Below the pieces are notes generated by a model. It was not told the origin of the DNA and searched no databases. It saw only the letters and a list, made by a program, of their open reading frames with translations. Both the position numbers and the translations under genes were made by a program. Of a stretch of 64,000 nt of DNA, positions 50,522 through 59,102 are shown one piece after another; the first letter of the stretch is position 1, and each line of letters starts with the position of its first letter. Source of the stretch: JAADFF01 sp013153035 (GTDB lineage Bacteria > Coprothermobacterota > Coprothermobacteria > Coprothermobacterales > JAADFF01); NCBI GenBank assembly GCA_026184435.1, contig CP046447.1, one strand, 5' to 3'.

Positions 50522-52360
50522 TTACATGTTCTCTTCGATAAATTCCAATATTCCGAGTTCCTGGAGTTTCTCTTTTGTTGGTTTTCCGTTCTTGTCCCAG
50601 CCACGCTTTGCATAGTAGTCATCTAACAGTTTGTCAAAGTCTTCTTTGGGAATAACGGCTCCCTTAGCAGGGCCGCTAGGAACAGGCTCTTCCATCCATC
50701 TCTTTGGTGGATAGTCCCAAGATCTGCCAAAGCCCGGTTTGTGTCTGAACCAAATCATACGTGTAAGATTCCATACACGCTCGGAAGCTTTCAGCATATC
50801 CTGAAGTGTCCAGTCAATGCCTGTTGCTGCAGAGAGGAGTTTAGCATAGTATTCAAGGTCAAGCCCAAGCTCTACCCACTGCAGACGGCATGTTGTCAAC
50901 ATATCAAACATTGGTCTAATATGCTGAAGTTCAATAACCTTGTCGGCTGTCTCAGGTGTAATCTTGTGACCAACAGAGATATCATATGTTATAGCCCATG
51001 CCCTGTTATGGTGTGCACCTATGTCGGCTGTAGCATACGCAAGCATCATGCCTGGTGCCCATCTGGACTCATAACCAGAGATTTCCTGTCCTTTGACCTG
51101 CATGGCAAATTCGTGGCCGGCACCGAAGAACTCCGCAGCGTACTTAACACCTTCAGCAAGTATTTTTCCAATGCCTTCTCTGTATGCAATCTTCTCGAGA
51201 AGATACTCAGCTGTCTCAACATCATTCCATTTGAGCTCTCTGCCGTCTACCATGGATTTAGGAATAATACCTTTCTGGAATGCTTCAATTGCCCAACCGA
51301 TGACGGCACCGGCAGAAATTGTATCAAGACCGAGGTTGTCTGTAACCCAGTTGAGATATGCCACATCTGCAACATCGGTGTTGATACCAAGGTTGCCACC
51401 CATCAGTGCCAATGTCTCGTACTCAGGACCTTCAACAACATATTCCTTACCACGGTATGTAAACCTCATTACCTTACCGCATGGAGAAGGACAGTTATAA
51501 CAACCTTTATGCTTGACATCATAGGTTTCTATCATATAACGACCATCTATTTTCTCATAATTTTCAAGGTATGATGTAAAGAAGTTGCGTGTGGGAAAAG
51601 CACCGTTTTCATTAGACCACTGGACGACAGAAGTTGTGCCGTATTTTACCCAGAACTGGTAATTGTCGGATTTGGTGCATGCAACAATTGCCTCTCTGGC
51701 AATTTTCTTGAACTCTTCGTCCCTTGCATACTGGATCTTGCCACCAGAACCCTTAACGACAATGGCTTTGACCTTTTTGAAGCCCATTGTTGTACCGACA
51801 CCAGTACGACCTGCCTGTCTGCCGAGGTCATGATGAATCATGGAAAATTTTGCAAGATTTTCGGCAGCAGGGCCTATGACAAGTATCTCTGCATTCTGAC
51901 CGTATCTTTCTTTGAGAATTTCTTCTACCTCAAATGTTCCTTTTCCCCATAAGTCAGATGCATCTACAAACTCTATCTTGTCATCTTCAATATAGATAAC
52001 AACAGGTTCTGGAGAAATATCTTCAAGAATAAGGCCGTCCCAGCCGGCGTCTCTCATGGCCTTTGAAATTTTTCCACCAACATTAGAATCACCGTATCCA
52101 CCTGTTAGTGGGGATAGATGACCAATGTCAAACTTACCAGAACCAGGTGTTTCTGTACCAGATAGAGGACCTGTCATAAGATAGAGATTGTGTTCTGGGG
52201 TTAGTGGCTTAACACCTTTTTGTTCTTTCCATACATAGTAAGCGATAAAACCACGGCCACCAATCCAGTTTCTTGCCATTTCTTCGGTGACCTCATCAAC
52301 CTTTACTGTTCTGTTCTTCAAATTAATTCTTGCTATTTTCCCCGCATAACCATAGAGCAT
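50522..52360 (-). CDS. tungsten aldehyde:ferredoxin oxidoreductase, formaldehyde/semialdehyde (FOR) type
   Basis: 612 residues. Oxidises an aldehyde to the acid and reduces ferredoxin, using a bis-pterin tungsten centre and one [4Fe-4S] cluster. Cluster ligands are C287, C290, C294 (CYNCPSPCG) and C491 (LTTCRLQW). Pterin-binding signatures: GGRGFIAYY, SPLTGGYGDSNVGG, GPAAENLAKFS. From memory, the C-terminal half (LTTCRLQWVELGL, WDYPPKRW, YYAKRGWDKNGKP) resembles P. furiosus FOR more than AOR; FOR prefers short semialdehydes and formaldehyde. GGAGGTGAG lies before the ATG. Last gene of the operon that starts at 55726. Confidence 0.93.
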   Translation of the reverse strand: MLYGYAGKIARINLKNRTVKVDEVTEEMARNWIGGRGFIAYYVWKEQKGVKPLTPEHNLYLMTGPLSGTETPGSGKFDIGHLSPLTGGYGDSNVGGKISKAMRDAGWDGLILEDISPEPVVIYIEDDKIEFVDASDLWGKGTFEVEEILKERYGQNAEILVIGPAAENLAKFSMIHHDLGRQAGRTGVGTTMGFKKVKAIVVKGSGGKIQYARDEEFKKIAREAIVACTKSDNYQFWVKYGTTSVVQWSNENGAFPTRNFFTSYLENYEKIDGRYMIETYDVKHKGCYNCPSPCGKVMRFTYRGKEYVVEGPEYETLALMGGNLGINTDVADVAYLNWVTDNLGLDTISAGAVIGWAIEAFQKGIIPKSMVDGRELKWNDVETAEYLLEKIAYREGIGKILAEGVKYAAEFFGAGHEFAMQVKGQEISGYESRWAPGMMLAYATADIGAHHNRAWAITYDISVGHKITPETADKVIELQHIRPMFDMLTTCRLQWVELGLDLEYYAKLLSAATGIDWTLQDMLKASERVWNLTRMIWFRHKPGFGRSWDYPPKRWMEEPVPSGPAKGAVIPKEDFDKLLDDYYAKRGWDKNGKPTKEKLQELGILEFIEENM

Positions 52361-52383
52361 AACGGCTCACCTCCCGTATATTT

Positions 52384-53553
52384 TTAGCCTACAACAGCAG
52401 GCTCAATGACCAATTTCCCTTCTTTAAAGCGTTTCCAGTTGAGCTTGGTAATATCGTAGGCAAGTTCTTCACCTACAATCCACTCTGCTAATATCATTCC
52501 TATAGATGGACCGAACATAAACCCGTGTCCCGAACCACCGGCTAGTATCCATAGACCATCATAGGCATCAATAGGTCCTACAATGTGATGATGGTCTGTT
52601 GTCATATCATAAAATCCTGCCCACTGCCTAACAATATGAACATCTTTAAGAAAGGGCATGACATCAAGAATAGTAGATGCCATCTTCTTTAAGAAGTGCC
52701 ATGAAGAATGAATATTATAGTCATTGGGATCAAACCACTGTTCGGGATTGTCTGGAGAGATACCCATGATAAAACCACCATGTGGTCTCTGTTGAGCATA
52801 GAAGTCTTTGGAGAATGATATAACCATGGGGTCTAAGAATCTTGCAAGTGGTTCGGTAATAAGGATTTCGTGTTTTTCAGCCCACAGTGGAATATCTACT
52901 CCTATATCTTTTAATAGTTTGGTAGACCATGTTCCTGCAGCTACAATAACATTGCCACCGTATATAGGGCCATCAGGGGTTTCCACCCCAACAACTTTTT
53001 CTTCCTCTGTTAGAAGCTTCAGAACAGGAGTATGTTTTCTCAACTCAGCTCCCAATCGTTTTGCCGCCTCAATGTATGCAAATGTTGTATAAAATGGGTC
53101 TGCATGTCCGTCTCTGGCATGATATGTGGCTCCTACAACCCCGTCAAGACGGAGCATAGGCCACCTGTAATGGACTTCTTCTGATGTAAGTATTTCGGTG
53201 TTTATGCCTATCTTGCGCTGGACTTCAACGTTTCTCTTCAAGTTTTCCATTTCTTCTTCAGAGTAGGCAAGCACAAGGTATCCACCTTGGTGAAGCCCTA
53301 TGAGATCTTTGGGATAGTCAAGTTCTTCGTGGAGATGTTCAAATTTTTCTAAAGATATTTTCATAAGATTGACATTAAACTCTGTGCCAAACTGTGCTCT
53401 GATGCCTGCGGCACAAGAACCTGTAGCTCCTGCAGTGGGAAAGTCTTTATCAAGAATGAGTATAGAACCAGCATTTCTTTTGGCGAGCTCATAGGCAACT
53501 ACAGCTCCACTAATACCTGCTCCAACAACTATGTAGTCATATGTTTTACTCAT
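52384..53553 (-). CDS. FAD-dependent amino acid dehydrogenase (DAO family, proline/sarcosine-dehydrogenase beta-like)
   Basis: 389 residues. Rossmann motif IVVGAGISGAVVAYELAK at the N-terminus; TGSCAAGIRAQFGTEFN and GSGHGFMFGPSIG match the beta subunit of the archaeal dye-linked L-proline dehydrogenase and sarcosine oxidase beta (recalled, not searched). It would oxidise an amino or imino acid and give electrons to its iron-sulfur partners. The substrate cannot be fixed; HcnC, octopine and glycine dehydrogenases share the fold. The ATG at 53553 follows GGAGGTGG by six bases and overlaps the BFD gene by eight. Confidence 0.88.
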   Translation of the reverse strand: MSKTYDYIVVGAGISGAVVAYELAKRNAGSILILDKDFPTAGATGSCAAGIRAQFGTEFNVNLMKISLEKFEHLHEELDYPKDLIGLHQGGYLVLAYSEEEMENLKRNVEVQRKIGINTEILTSEEVHYRWPMLRLDGVVGATYHARDGHADPFYTTFAYIEAAKRLGAELRKHTPVLKLLTEEEKVVGVETPDGPIYGGNVIVAAGTWSTKLLKDIGVDIPLWAEKHEILITEPLARFLDPMVISFSKDFYAQQRPHGGFIMGISPDNPEQWFDPNDYNIHSSWHFLKKMASTILDVMPFLKDVHIVRQWAGFYDMTTDHHHIVGPIDAYDGLWILAGGSGHGFMFGPSIGMILAEWIVGEELAYDITKLNWKRFKEGKLVIEPAVVG

Positions 53554-53833
53554 CACTTTCCACCTCCACAGCGGTGGCGAATGTAATATTTTTCATAGGA
53601 GGTCTAATCATAGTTGCTCTCATGGGGACTTTGTCCGGGGTTGTTTTCCAATATCGGGCTAGTTCTTTGAGAATGATGGGTCTACAAGTTTTTCCTCCAC
53701 ATGGCCCCATCCCTGCTCTGGTATATCTCTTTACTTCATCGTATGTGGTGTACCCTAGCTCGTATATAGCCCTTCTAATATCTGCCAGTGTTACATCTTC
53801 ACAACGACATACGATTACCTTTTCAGGATCCAT
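53546..53833 (-). CDS. BFD-like [2Fe-2S] protein
   Basis: 95 residues. C9 and C11 (VCRCEDVT) with C45 and C50 (GPCGGKTC) form a BFD-type [2Fe-2S] site. Such modules, separate or fused, occur in amino acid dehydrogenase complexes, for example the small subunit of archaeal proline dehydrogenases. AGGAGGTG precedes the ATG. Six bases lie between it and the ferredoxin gene. Confidence 0.9.
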   Translation of the reverse strand: MDPEKVIVCRCEDVTLADIRRAIYELGYTTYDEVKRYTRAGMGPCGGKTCRPIILKELARYWKTTPDKVPMRATMIRPPMKNITFATAVEVESDE

Positions 53834-53839
53834 AGGGCT

Positions 53840-54325
53840 TCACCTCCTATTAAAGAAACGCACCTGAAGGGCATAGCCCTTTGGCACCTTAATGGTTACA
53901 ATAGGTGTCTTGTCCTTTTTATTTACGGCAGGTAAATGTACAACTTTTTCTATCACGCCCTCACATATAACTTTTCCTTCATGATTAAGGCAATCTACAG
54001 TTTCGCCAACTTCGGGTAGTGGGAATTCATAAGGTATAGATACTCGCTCTCCATCTTCCTTGCTGCTATCTACCAGCAATATCGCAAGGCCAGGACATGC
54101 TGCAACACACAAGGCACAGCCTATACATTTTTCGAAATCTATCTGAGGAATAGCTGTGAGACTTTCCATTGTAATGGCACCAGTAGGACAGGATACAACA
54201 CATGGGTTACATGGTATTTCTTGCCAACATTCAATCATTGCCACTGCACCTTTTTTCATACGCTCTACGGGCGGTGCCTTGGCAAGGATATCTTCTTTGG
54301 TAGGTATTCCATCGATAGGAAGCAT
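53840..54325 (-). CDS. two-cluster [4Fe-4S] ferredoxin-like subunit
   Basis: 161 residues. Two cluster motifs: C33-x5-C39-x2-C42-x3-C46, where the first spacing is longer than standard, and the standard C67-x2-C70-x2-C73-x3-C77. The last 60 residues are a beta-rich domain without Cys apart from two isolated ones. It probably links the flavin subunits. AAAGGGGG precedes the ATG, which overlaps the preceding stop in TAATG form. Confidence 0.88.
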   Translation of the reverse strand: MLPIDGIPTKEDILAKAPPVERMKKGAVAMIECWQEIPCNPCVVSCPTGAITMESLTAIPQIDFEKCIGCALCVAACPGLAILLVDSSKEDGERVSIPYEFPLPEVGETVDCLNHEGKVICEGVIEKVVHLPAVNKKDKTPIVTIKVPKGYALQVRFFNRR

Positions 54326-55419
54326 TACTGTAGCCCCCTTTCCTTAGCTGCTTCATGCAGCTTATGAAGTCCGTGACGCAATCTTTCCAGTAGTGGTGCA
54401 TCTCTAAGTTGTCCTAGTTCACTCTTCCATTCTTCGATATCACTGTCGTTAACTGTTAGACCAAGATCTTTGGCTGCGACAGCACCGGCTATTTTGCCTT
54501 CAAGTGCTGCAGTCGTGGCCTCCTCAATACCCGAGGCATCTCCCGCCACATATATATTTGGCTTAGTTGTCCTCATGTTTTCACTGTGAACAGGTACAAG
54601 TCCACCAAGCTCTGGTATCCATATAAGTTCTACTCCAGCCTGATACATGAGATCGGTTAGTGGCGACAGTCCTATAGATATGGCTATTGTGTCAACATCG
54701 AGTTCTTTTTCTGTTCCAGGTATAGGTTGAAATTTCTCATCGATTTCTGCAATAGTAGCACCTTCAACCCACTGATCGCCCTTAATTTCTATTACGGTAT
54801 GTTTCATATATAACGGGATACCCATTCTTCTAATCTTGGTAACATGTACCCAGTATGCGCCCCCCAGTCTAGGAAGCACATCGACAACAGCTTTTACTTC
54901 TGCACCAGCTTGCGCTAGCTGATATGCCAAGATTACACCAATATTACCGGCACCTACAATAAGATATTTTTCCCCGGGAAGTACGCCGTATACATGCATC
55001 ATTGTCTGGATAGCGCCTGCACCATATACACCTGGAATGTCAGCATTTTCTATGGGGAGTGTTTTCTCTTGAGCTCCAACAGCTATAATGACTTTTTTAG
55101 GATATACAGGAATGAGTTTTCCTTCTTGCTCTATCATCCATGCACCATCGTCATAAAGTCCTATGGCTTCACTGGATAATAGTACTGTAATGTTTTTATG
55201 TTCTTCCACTGCTCTTGCCCATTCTTCTGCCAGTTGTATGCCTCTTGTGCCAGCACCTTTTTCAGCCCAACCAAAAAATTTATGAGTTTGCTTAACAAGT
55301 TGTCCTCCAAGGTGAGCTTGTCTTTCTACGAGTATCACAGAGGCTCCTGCACGGGCTGCTTCTATAGCGGCATTCATGCCGGCTGGTCCACCGCCTATAA
55401 CCAGAACATCAGTCTTCAT
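54325..55419 (-). CDS. FAD/NAD(P)-binding oxidoreductase, alpha-subunit-like
   Basis: 364 residues with two dinucleotide-binding motifs: VIGGGPAGMNAAIEAARAG for FAD at the N-terminus and LIVGAGNIGVILAYQLAQAG in the middle, plus IYVAGDASGIEEATTA. This is the pattern of the HcnB / proline dehydrogenase alpha subunit, which handles NAD(H) or other acceptors. The ATG at 55419 is chosen over the longer frame because it places the Rossmann strand at once; it overlaps the 2Fe-2S gene by 11 bases. Confidence 0.9.
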   Translation of the reverse strand: MKTDVLVIGGGPAGMNAAIEAARAGASVILVERQAHLGGQLVKQTHKFFGWAEKGAGTRGIQLAEEWARAVEEHKNITVLLSSEAIGLYDDGAWMIEQEGKLIPVYPKKVIIAVGAQEKTLPIENADIPGVYGAGAIQTMMHVYGVLPGEKYLIVGAGNIGVILAYQLAQAGAEVKAVVDVLPRLGGAYWVHVTKIRRMGIPLYMKHTVIEIKGDQWVEGATIAEIDEKFQPIPGTEKELDVDTIAISIGLSPLTDLMYQAGVELIWIPELGGLVPVHSENMRTTKPNIYVAGDASGIEEATTAALEGKIAGAVAAKDLGLTVNDSDIEEWKSELGQLRDAPLLERLRHGLHKLHEAAKERGLQ

Positions 55420-55726
55420 AGTGCAGTGCCCCCTTTCCCTTGATACGCTCAATGTGCATACCTTCCTTTAGTGGTGTAATACATGTTCTGATATTGGGTA
55501 CACCGTCTACTGTCATGAGACACGAGGAACAGTTACCAATAGCACAGTAAAAACCACGAGGTCTGTGTAATTTAATGCTTTCTCTGAAGACTTTTACTCC
55601 ATTGGCAACAAGTGCTGAGGCAATAGTATCTCCTTCGTACCCCCACATTTCTTTGCCTTCAAAATAAAATTTAATCTTTTTTCCCCGCTTAAATGTGAGA
55701 ATGGGGTGGTTTTCTATGCGTTTCAA
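55409..55726 (-). CDS. HcnA-like [2Fe-2S] protein
   Basis: 105-residue plant-type ferredoxin fold. C61, C66, C69 and C82 (HRPRGFYCAIGNCSSC, RTC) give the C-x4-C-x2-C-x12-C pattern. HcnA and the N-terminal part of sarcosine oxidase alpha share it. TTG start at 55726 with GGAGGGGGTG eight bases upstream. First gene of the six-gene operon. Confidence 0.88.
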   Translation of the reverse strand: MKRIENHPILTFKRGKKIKFYFEGKEMWGYEGDTIASALVANGVKVFRESIKLHRPRGFYCAIGNCSSCLMTVDGVPNIRTCITPLKEGMHIERIKGKGALHYED

Positions 55727-55758
55727 GGTTTCACCCCCTCCGAAATTATTTCAAAGTT

Positions 55759-55767
55759 ATTCTATCA
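55759..55767 (-). promoter_or_regulatory. extended -10 promoter of the redox operon
   Basis: On the minus strand TG-A-TAGAAT (55759-55767) forms an extended -10 about 33 bases before the TTG start. No convincing -35 is seen, as usual for extended -10 promoters. Confidence 0.5.
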
Positions 55768-55794
55768 TTTATGCATAACTTTTTGGTAGGCATG

Positions 55795-56628
55795 TTATTT
55801 ATGCAATGAATACTGTTGGGAAATATCGAATATTATAAGAAGTATCCAGAATCCTTCCGCAAGTTTGAAAATGATACTAAATATGAATCGTTCAATAAGT
55901 GGCCATTTAAAAACAAGTAGTATAAATATCCAAAAAGCAAATAGTATTAATCCACCTATAGCGGTTCTTTCAGGAGTTCCTTTAGTGGGTGCTGTGATGC
56001 TGCCTATATAGTAGAAAATGGCCGATAATCCAGGTATGCTTAAGCCAATAAGAAGAGAGTTAATAATATTAACGGTAAGAAGTGTATAGTTGTAGTTGAA
56101 TGACATATATGTGAATAGCAAATAAATGCTAGCACCTAGTGCAAGTGATAAACCTCCATATTCTTTTAAAATAGTTTTCCACCGTCTTACATCCCCAGGT
56201 AATAGTGCTGCTGCTATGAGAGCCCCGGGGATAGTGGATATCCATGTAATGATATGTCCCATAACAATAGGATGTATGAATGGTAAGAATGGGCGAGGAT
56301 GATGTTGTCTGATGTGGGTAAGGTTTTTTCCAAATAGTGGTTTTCTGCGGGATGGAGGAATAGCTGCTAGCATAAAGGCTGTATTTTTGTTTTTATTTTT
56401 TATGAAAACAGCGATTTGCCATAGAATACCTAAAATTAGGAGATAGTAGTTGATGCGAAAGCCGTAATTATCAATGGCTATAGGGTACATGTAATCAACT
56501 AACCAGAATGATAGCGTAGCACTAATGAGTATAAGAAGTAGCAGAATTGCCCAAGTTTTTCTTCGATTAGTTTGTTGTTTCTTTTTAAATGATTGTATGT
56601 ATTTGCTGCTAATATCATTGTTTTCCAT
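55795..56628 (-). CDS. membrane protein paired with an ECF sigma factor
   Basis: 277 residues. A Lys/Arg-rich cytoplasmic start of about 27 residues precedes six or seven hydrophobic spans; a loop around residues 90-115 has many Pro, His and Arg residues (SRRKPLFG, HIRQHHPRPF). I do not recognise the family and see no ZAS-type zinc anti-sigma motif. The ATG at 56628 follows AGGTGA and overlaps the sigma gene by 14 bases, so it is coupled and could be an unusual anti-sigma factor. It ends 68 bases before the redox operon start. Confidence 0.75.
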   Translation of the reverse strand: MENNDISSKYIQSFKKKQQTNRRKTWAILLLLILISATLSFWLVDYMYPIAIDNYGFRINYYLLILGILWQIAVFIKNKNKNTAFMLAAIPPSRRKPLFGKNLTHIRQHHPRPFLPFIHPIVMGHIITWISTIPGALIAAALLPGDVRRWKTILKEYGGLSLALGASIYLLFTYMSFNYNYTLLTVNIINSLLIGLSIPGLSAIFYYIGSITAPTKGTPERTAIGGLILFAFWIFILLVFKWPLIERFIFSIIFKLAEGFWILLIIFDISQQYSLHK

Positions 56629-57169
56629 GTTTATCACCTGCCAATTTTTTTAGTTTCTTTAGTCCACGGGATACTAATTGTCTTGCCGTTGCTTCACTGA
56701 CATTCATAATGCGGGCTATTTCGCCGTATTCTTTTTCTTCTATGTATCTTAAAGTAAGAGCCTGTTGATATCTAGCAGGAAGTTCGCTTAATAAATTTCT
56801 GAGCTCATCTGAAAGGTCGCTACTGCTGGTTTCTTGATTTTCATATGATTCATCACCAATATATAGAAAATCCTCTGGTGGGATATATATTTCTTGGTTT
56901 TTCTTTTTTCTAAAAAAGGACATGAGTGTGTTGTATGTGATTTTTCTGAAAAATGCCAGTGGTTCTGAGGTTGTATCTACGCGGTCTATAGAAGACCAGA
57001 TTTTCCAAATACTTTCTTGCAGGATATCATCTATATCGTGTTTGTTATCCAGATATCGAGTTAAGTCTTTATACAGAATGGGTACAACAACAGCAAGTAG
57101 TTCTTCAAATGCTTCTTCGTTGCCTTCTGCAGATTTCCGAATTAGTATTTGTAATTTTCTATCGTCCAC
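56615..57169 (-). CDS. ECF-type RNA polymerase sigma factor
   Basis: 184 residues. Region 2 is seen in DIDDILQESIWKIWSSI and AFFRKITYNTLMSFFRKKK; region 4 in LPARYQQALTLRYIEEKEY and IARIMNVSEATARQLVSRG. The GTG at 57169 has no ribosome site. A perfect TATAAT lies only seven bases upstream, so the mRNA may be leaderless. It diverges from the NYN-domain gene. Confidence 0.92.
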   Translation of the reverse strand: MDDRKLQILIRKSAEGNEEAFEELLAVVVPILYKDLTRYLDNKHDIDDILQESIWKIWSSIDRVDTTSEPLAFFRKITYNTLMSFFRKKKNQEIYIPPEDFLYIGDESYENQETSSSDLSDELRNLLSELPARYQQALTLRYIEEKEYGEIARIMNVSEATARQLVSRGLKKLKKLAGDKHGKQ

Positions 57170-57176
57170 ATATGAT

Positions 57177-57182
57177 ATTATA
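57177..57182 (-). promoter_or_regulatory. -10 element of the ECF sigma gene
   Basis: Minus-strand TATAAT seven bases before the GTG start, predicting a leaderless message. No good -35 is visible; the sigma factor may also act on its own promoter. Confidence 0.5.
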
Positions 57183-57215
57183 GTAAATTGATAGCGAAAG
57201 GTGGGAGGTGGACCA

Positions 57216-58202
57216 GTGGCGGTACATATATTTATTGACTTAGAAAATCTTGTGAAAAGTTTGGAGCGCTATATAGTTGCCCCTTCGGAGTTCTTTGATA
57301 AATTAGATGTATTCATACGGAATATGTTTCCTATGAGAGAGTCTATTTATATGAGGGCATATGCGTCTTGGGGACTTCATTCTACTATTGTTAATTATCT
57401 TCATATGAAAGGTGTTGATGTTGTATATGCCTATGCTGCCAAACGTGGTGAAAATAAGGCTGTTAAAAATTTGGCAGATATGAAGATAGCTGTAGATGTT
57501 TTTGATTCTTTGATGGAACATCCTGAAGTTGATACATACGTATTGGTAACAGGGGATTTGGACTTCTTACCCCTTGTTTTTCTATTGAAAAAGTATGGTA
57601 AAAAGGTGGTTATCATTTCCGATGAGATGGCTCTTGCGGGGCCTTTGGCTTCTGCATCAGATCTTGTATTCACGTATAAAGATGTGGACCCTGATATCAA
57701 ATCAATCTTACAAATTCAAGAGCAGGTAGATATGACATCTCTAATAGAGGTAACGCTAAAATTAGCTTATATGGCAGAAGAGATGGGATACCAGCTTAGT
57801 CCATCCATTTTAAAGGAACTGCTTGCCCTTCACTTTGGATCTTTCCAAGAAAGGGAATGGGGATTTCCTAATTTCAAAGCCTTTGTAGACATGTTAGAAA
57901 GACATGGATATGTTGAATTTACAGATAGAGCGAAAATGCTTCTTAGGTTGACTCCATTAGGTAAAGAAACCGCAGGTGCTCCATATATTCCTGAAGAAGA
58001 TTATCAGCTGGCTAAGCAGTTATGTGAAAAAGACCATTTAAAAGGTGGAAAGCTTATTGCCAAGCTTAGAAAACTTTCTGGTAAGCAGGGAATCAAAGGT
58101 GGAAAGGCTTATTGGGCTTACATTGTAAAAATGGCAGGTTGTGATGTAGAGGAGGGTGAAGAGAGTGACGAAACATCAGAAGAAGCAGATAAAAAGTTCT
58201 AA
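57216..58202 (+). CDS. NYN-domain protein with a likely OST-HTH/LOTUS module
   Basis: 328 residues. Residues 1-160 form a NYN (PIN-like) nuclease domain: HIFIDLENLVKSL, NLADMKIAVDVFD, YVLVTGDLDFLPLVFLLKKYG, with the acidic residues kept. Residues about 190-240 (SPSILKELLALHFGSFQ, FKAFVDMLERHGYVEF) look like an OST-HTH RNA-binding module, as in LabA-type proteins. Acidic tail. GTG 57216 follows GGGAGGTGG at a short spacing. Likely an RNA-acting regulator; target unknown. Confidence 0.82.
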   Translation: MAVHIFIDLENLVKSLERYIVAPSEFFDKLDVFIRNMFPMRESIYMRAYASWGLHSTIVNYLHMKGVDVVYAYAAKRGENKAVKNLADMKIAVDVFDSLMEHPEVDTYVLVTGDLDFLPLVFLLKKYGKKVVIISDEMALAGPLASASDLVFTYKDVDPDIKSILQIQEQVDMTSLIEVTLKLAYMAEEMGYQLSPSILKELLALHFGSFQEREWGFPNFKAFVDMLERHGYVEFTDRAKMLLRLTPLGKETAGAPYIPEEDYQLAKQLCEKDHLKGGKLIAKLRKLSGKQGIKGGKAYWAYIVKMAGCDVEEGEESDETSEEADKKF

Positions 58203-59073
58203 AAACATTCAAGTACAGAGAAAACGTGTAGGTGTAATTGTTTCTCTTGTTATTGTGATTGTTATTGTATTAGGTTTTATTGGGTATAAATCATGGGAGA
58301 TGTGGAATAATTCTCCTGAGAGGGTAGCACAACGTTTCATAAATGCTTTTAGTGTTTACAATGCCGGAGAGATGGAGATAAACTCTACAGAATCCTTTTG
58401 GAAGAAGGAAGGAAATTACTATGCATCTATATCTAGGGCATTGGGGGTGTTGGCCGACAAAATAGCTGCATCTAAAGGCGTTTCAAAGGCAATGCTCAAA
58501 CCTCAATTGAAAATAGAGCTGCCTCCCATTGACCAGTGGAAGTACAGTGAAACGAGCACGAATAGAATATTTGCGTATGATGGTGAAGCAACTTTGACCT
58601 TTCCCGAGTCTCCTAGTTTGCCTAATGCCAAGGTTGATGTACATGTTTCATTGAAAGTAACCTTGTGTAAGGATTCTGGTAAATGGCGTGTTTGCCAGTT
58701 TAATAGGTATCGCAAATATGCCGATTGGACTGTTTATGAATTTGTTGAGGCTCGAATGGCTGCAGATACTCCACATTTAGAAGAGATGTCATGTAAAAAT
58801 GCCGATGAGAGTTTGAAGAATTATATAGACGCTTACGATATAATGGTTCATGATCCCGCAGGCGACAGTAATTATGCGTGGGTAATATCTCATATTGCTA
58901 AGTTGAAGGTCTCCGGAAATAAAGCTTTACTTGAATATGGCCTTTATAAAGTTTCTAGTCAAGATCCAACAAATCCTGTGCTTAAGTGGAAGTATGTAGA
59001 TGTAAAGGAGCATCTTACCCTGTGTAATGAAGATGGGGTATGGTATATTAAAAGTATATATTTTGAAGAATAG
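58165..59073 (+). CDS. single-span anchored extracytoplasmic protein
   Basis: 302 residues. A strongly basic N-terminus (about 20 residues) and one span at about 24-44 precede a long extracytoplasmic part. A pattern resembling NTF2-like or DUF4878 lipoproteins is seen twice: VSLKVTLCKDSGKWRVCQF and VKEHLTLCNEDGVWYIKSI. The GTG at 58165 is preferred over 58156 because GAGGAGG is eight bases upstream. It overlaps the NYN gene by 38 bases. Function unknown. Confidence 0.7.
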   Translation: MTKHQKKQIKSSKNIQVQRKRVGVIVSLVIVIVIVLGFIGYKSWEMWNNSPERVAQRFINAFSVYNAGEMEINSTESFWKKEGNYYASISRALGVLADKIAASKGVSKAMLKPQLKIELPPIDQWKYSETSTNRIFAYDGEATLTFPESPSLPNAKVDVHVSLKVTLCKDSGKWRVCQFNRYRKYADWTVYEFVEARMAADTPHLEEMSCKNADESLKNYIDAYDIMVHDPAGDSNYAWVISHIAKLKVSGNKALLEYGLYKVSSQDPTNPVLKWKYVDVKEHLTLCNEDGVWYIKSIYFEE

Positions 59074-59102
59074 GTAGTTTGAGATAAAAGGAGGTATGTC
59101 CC

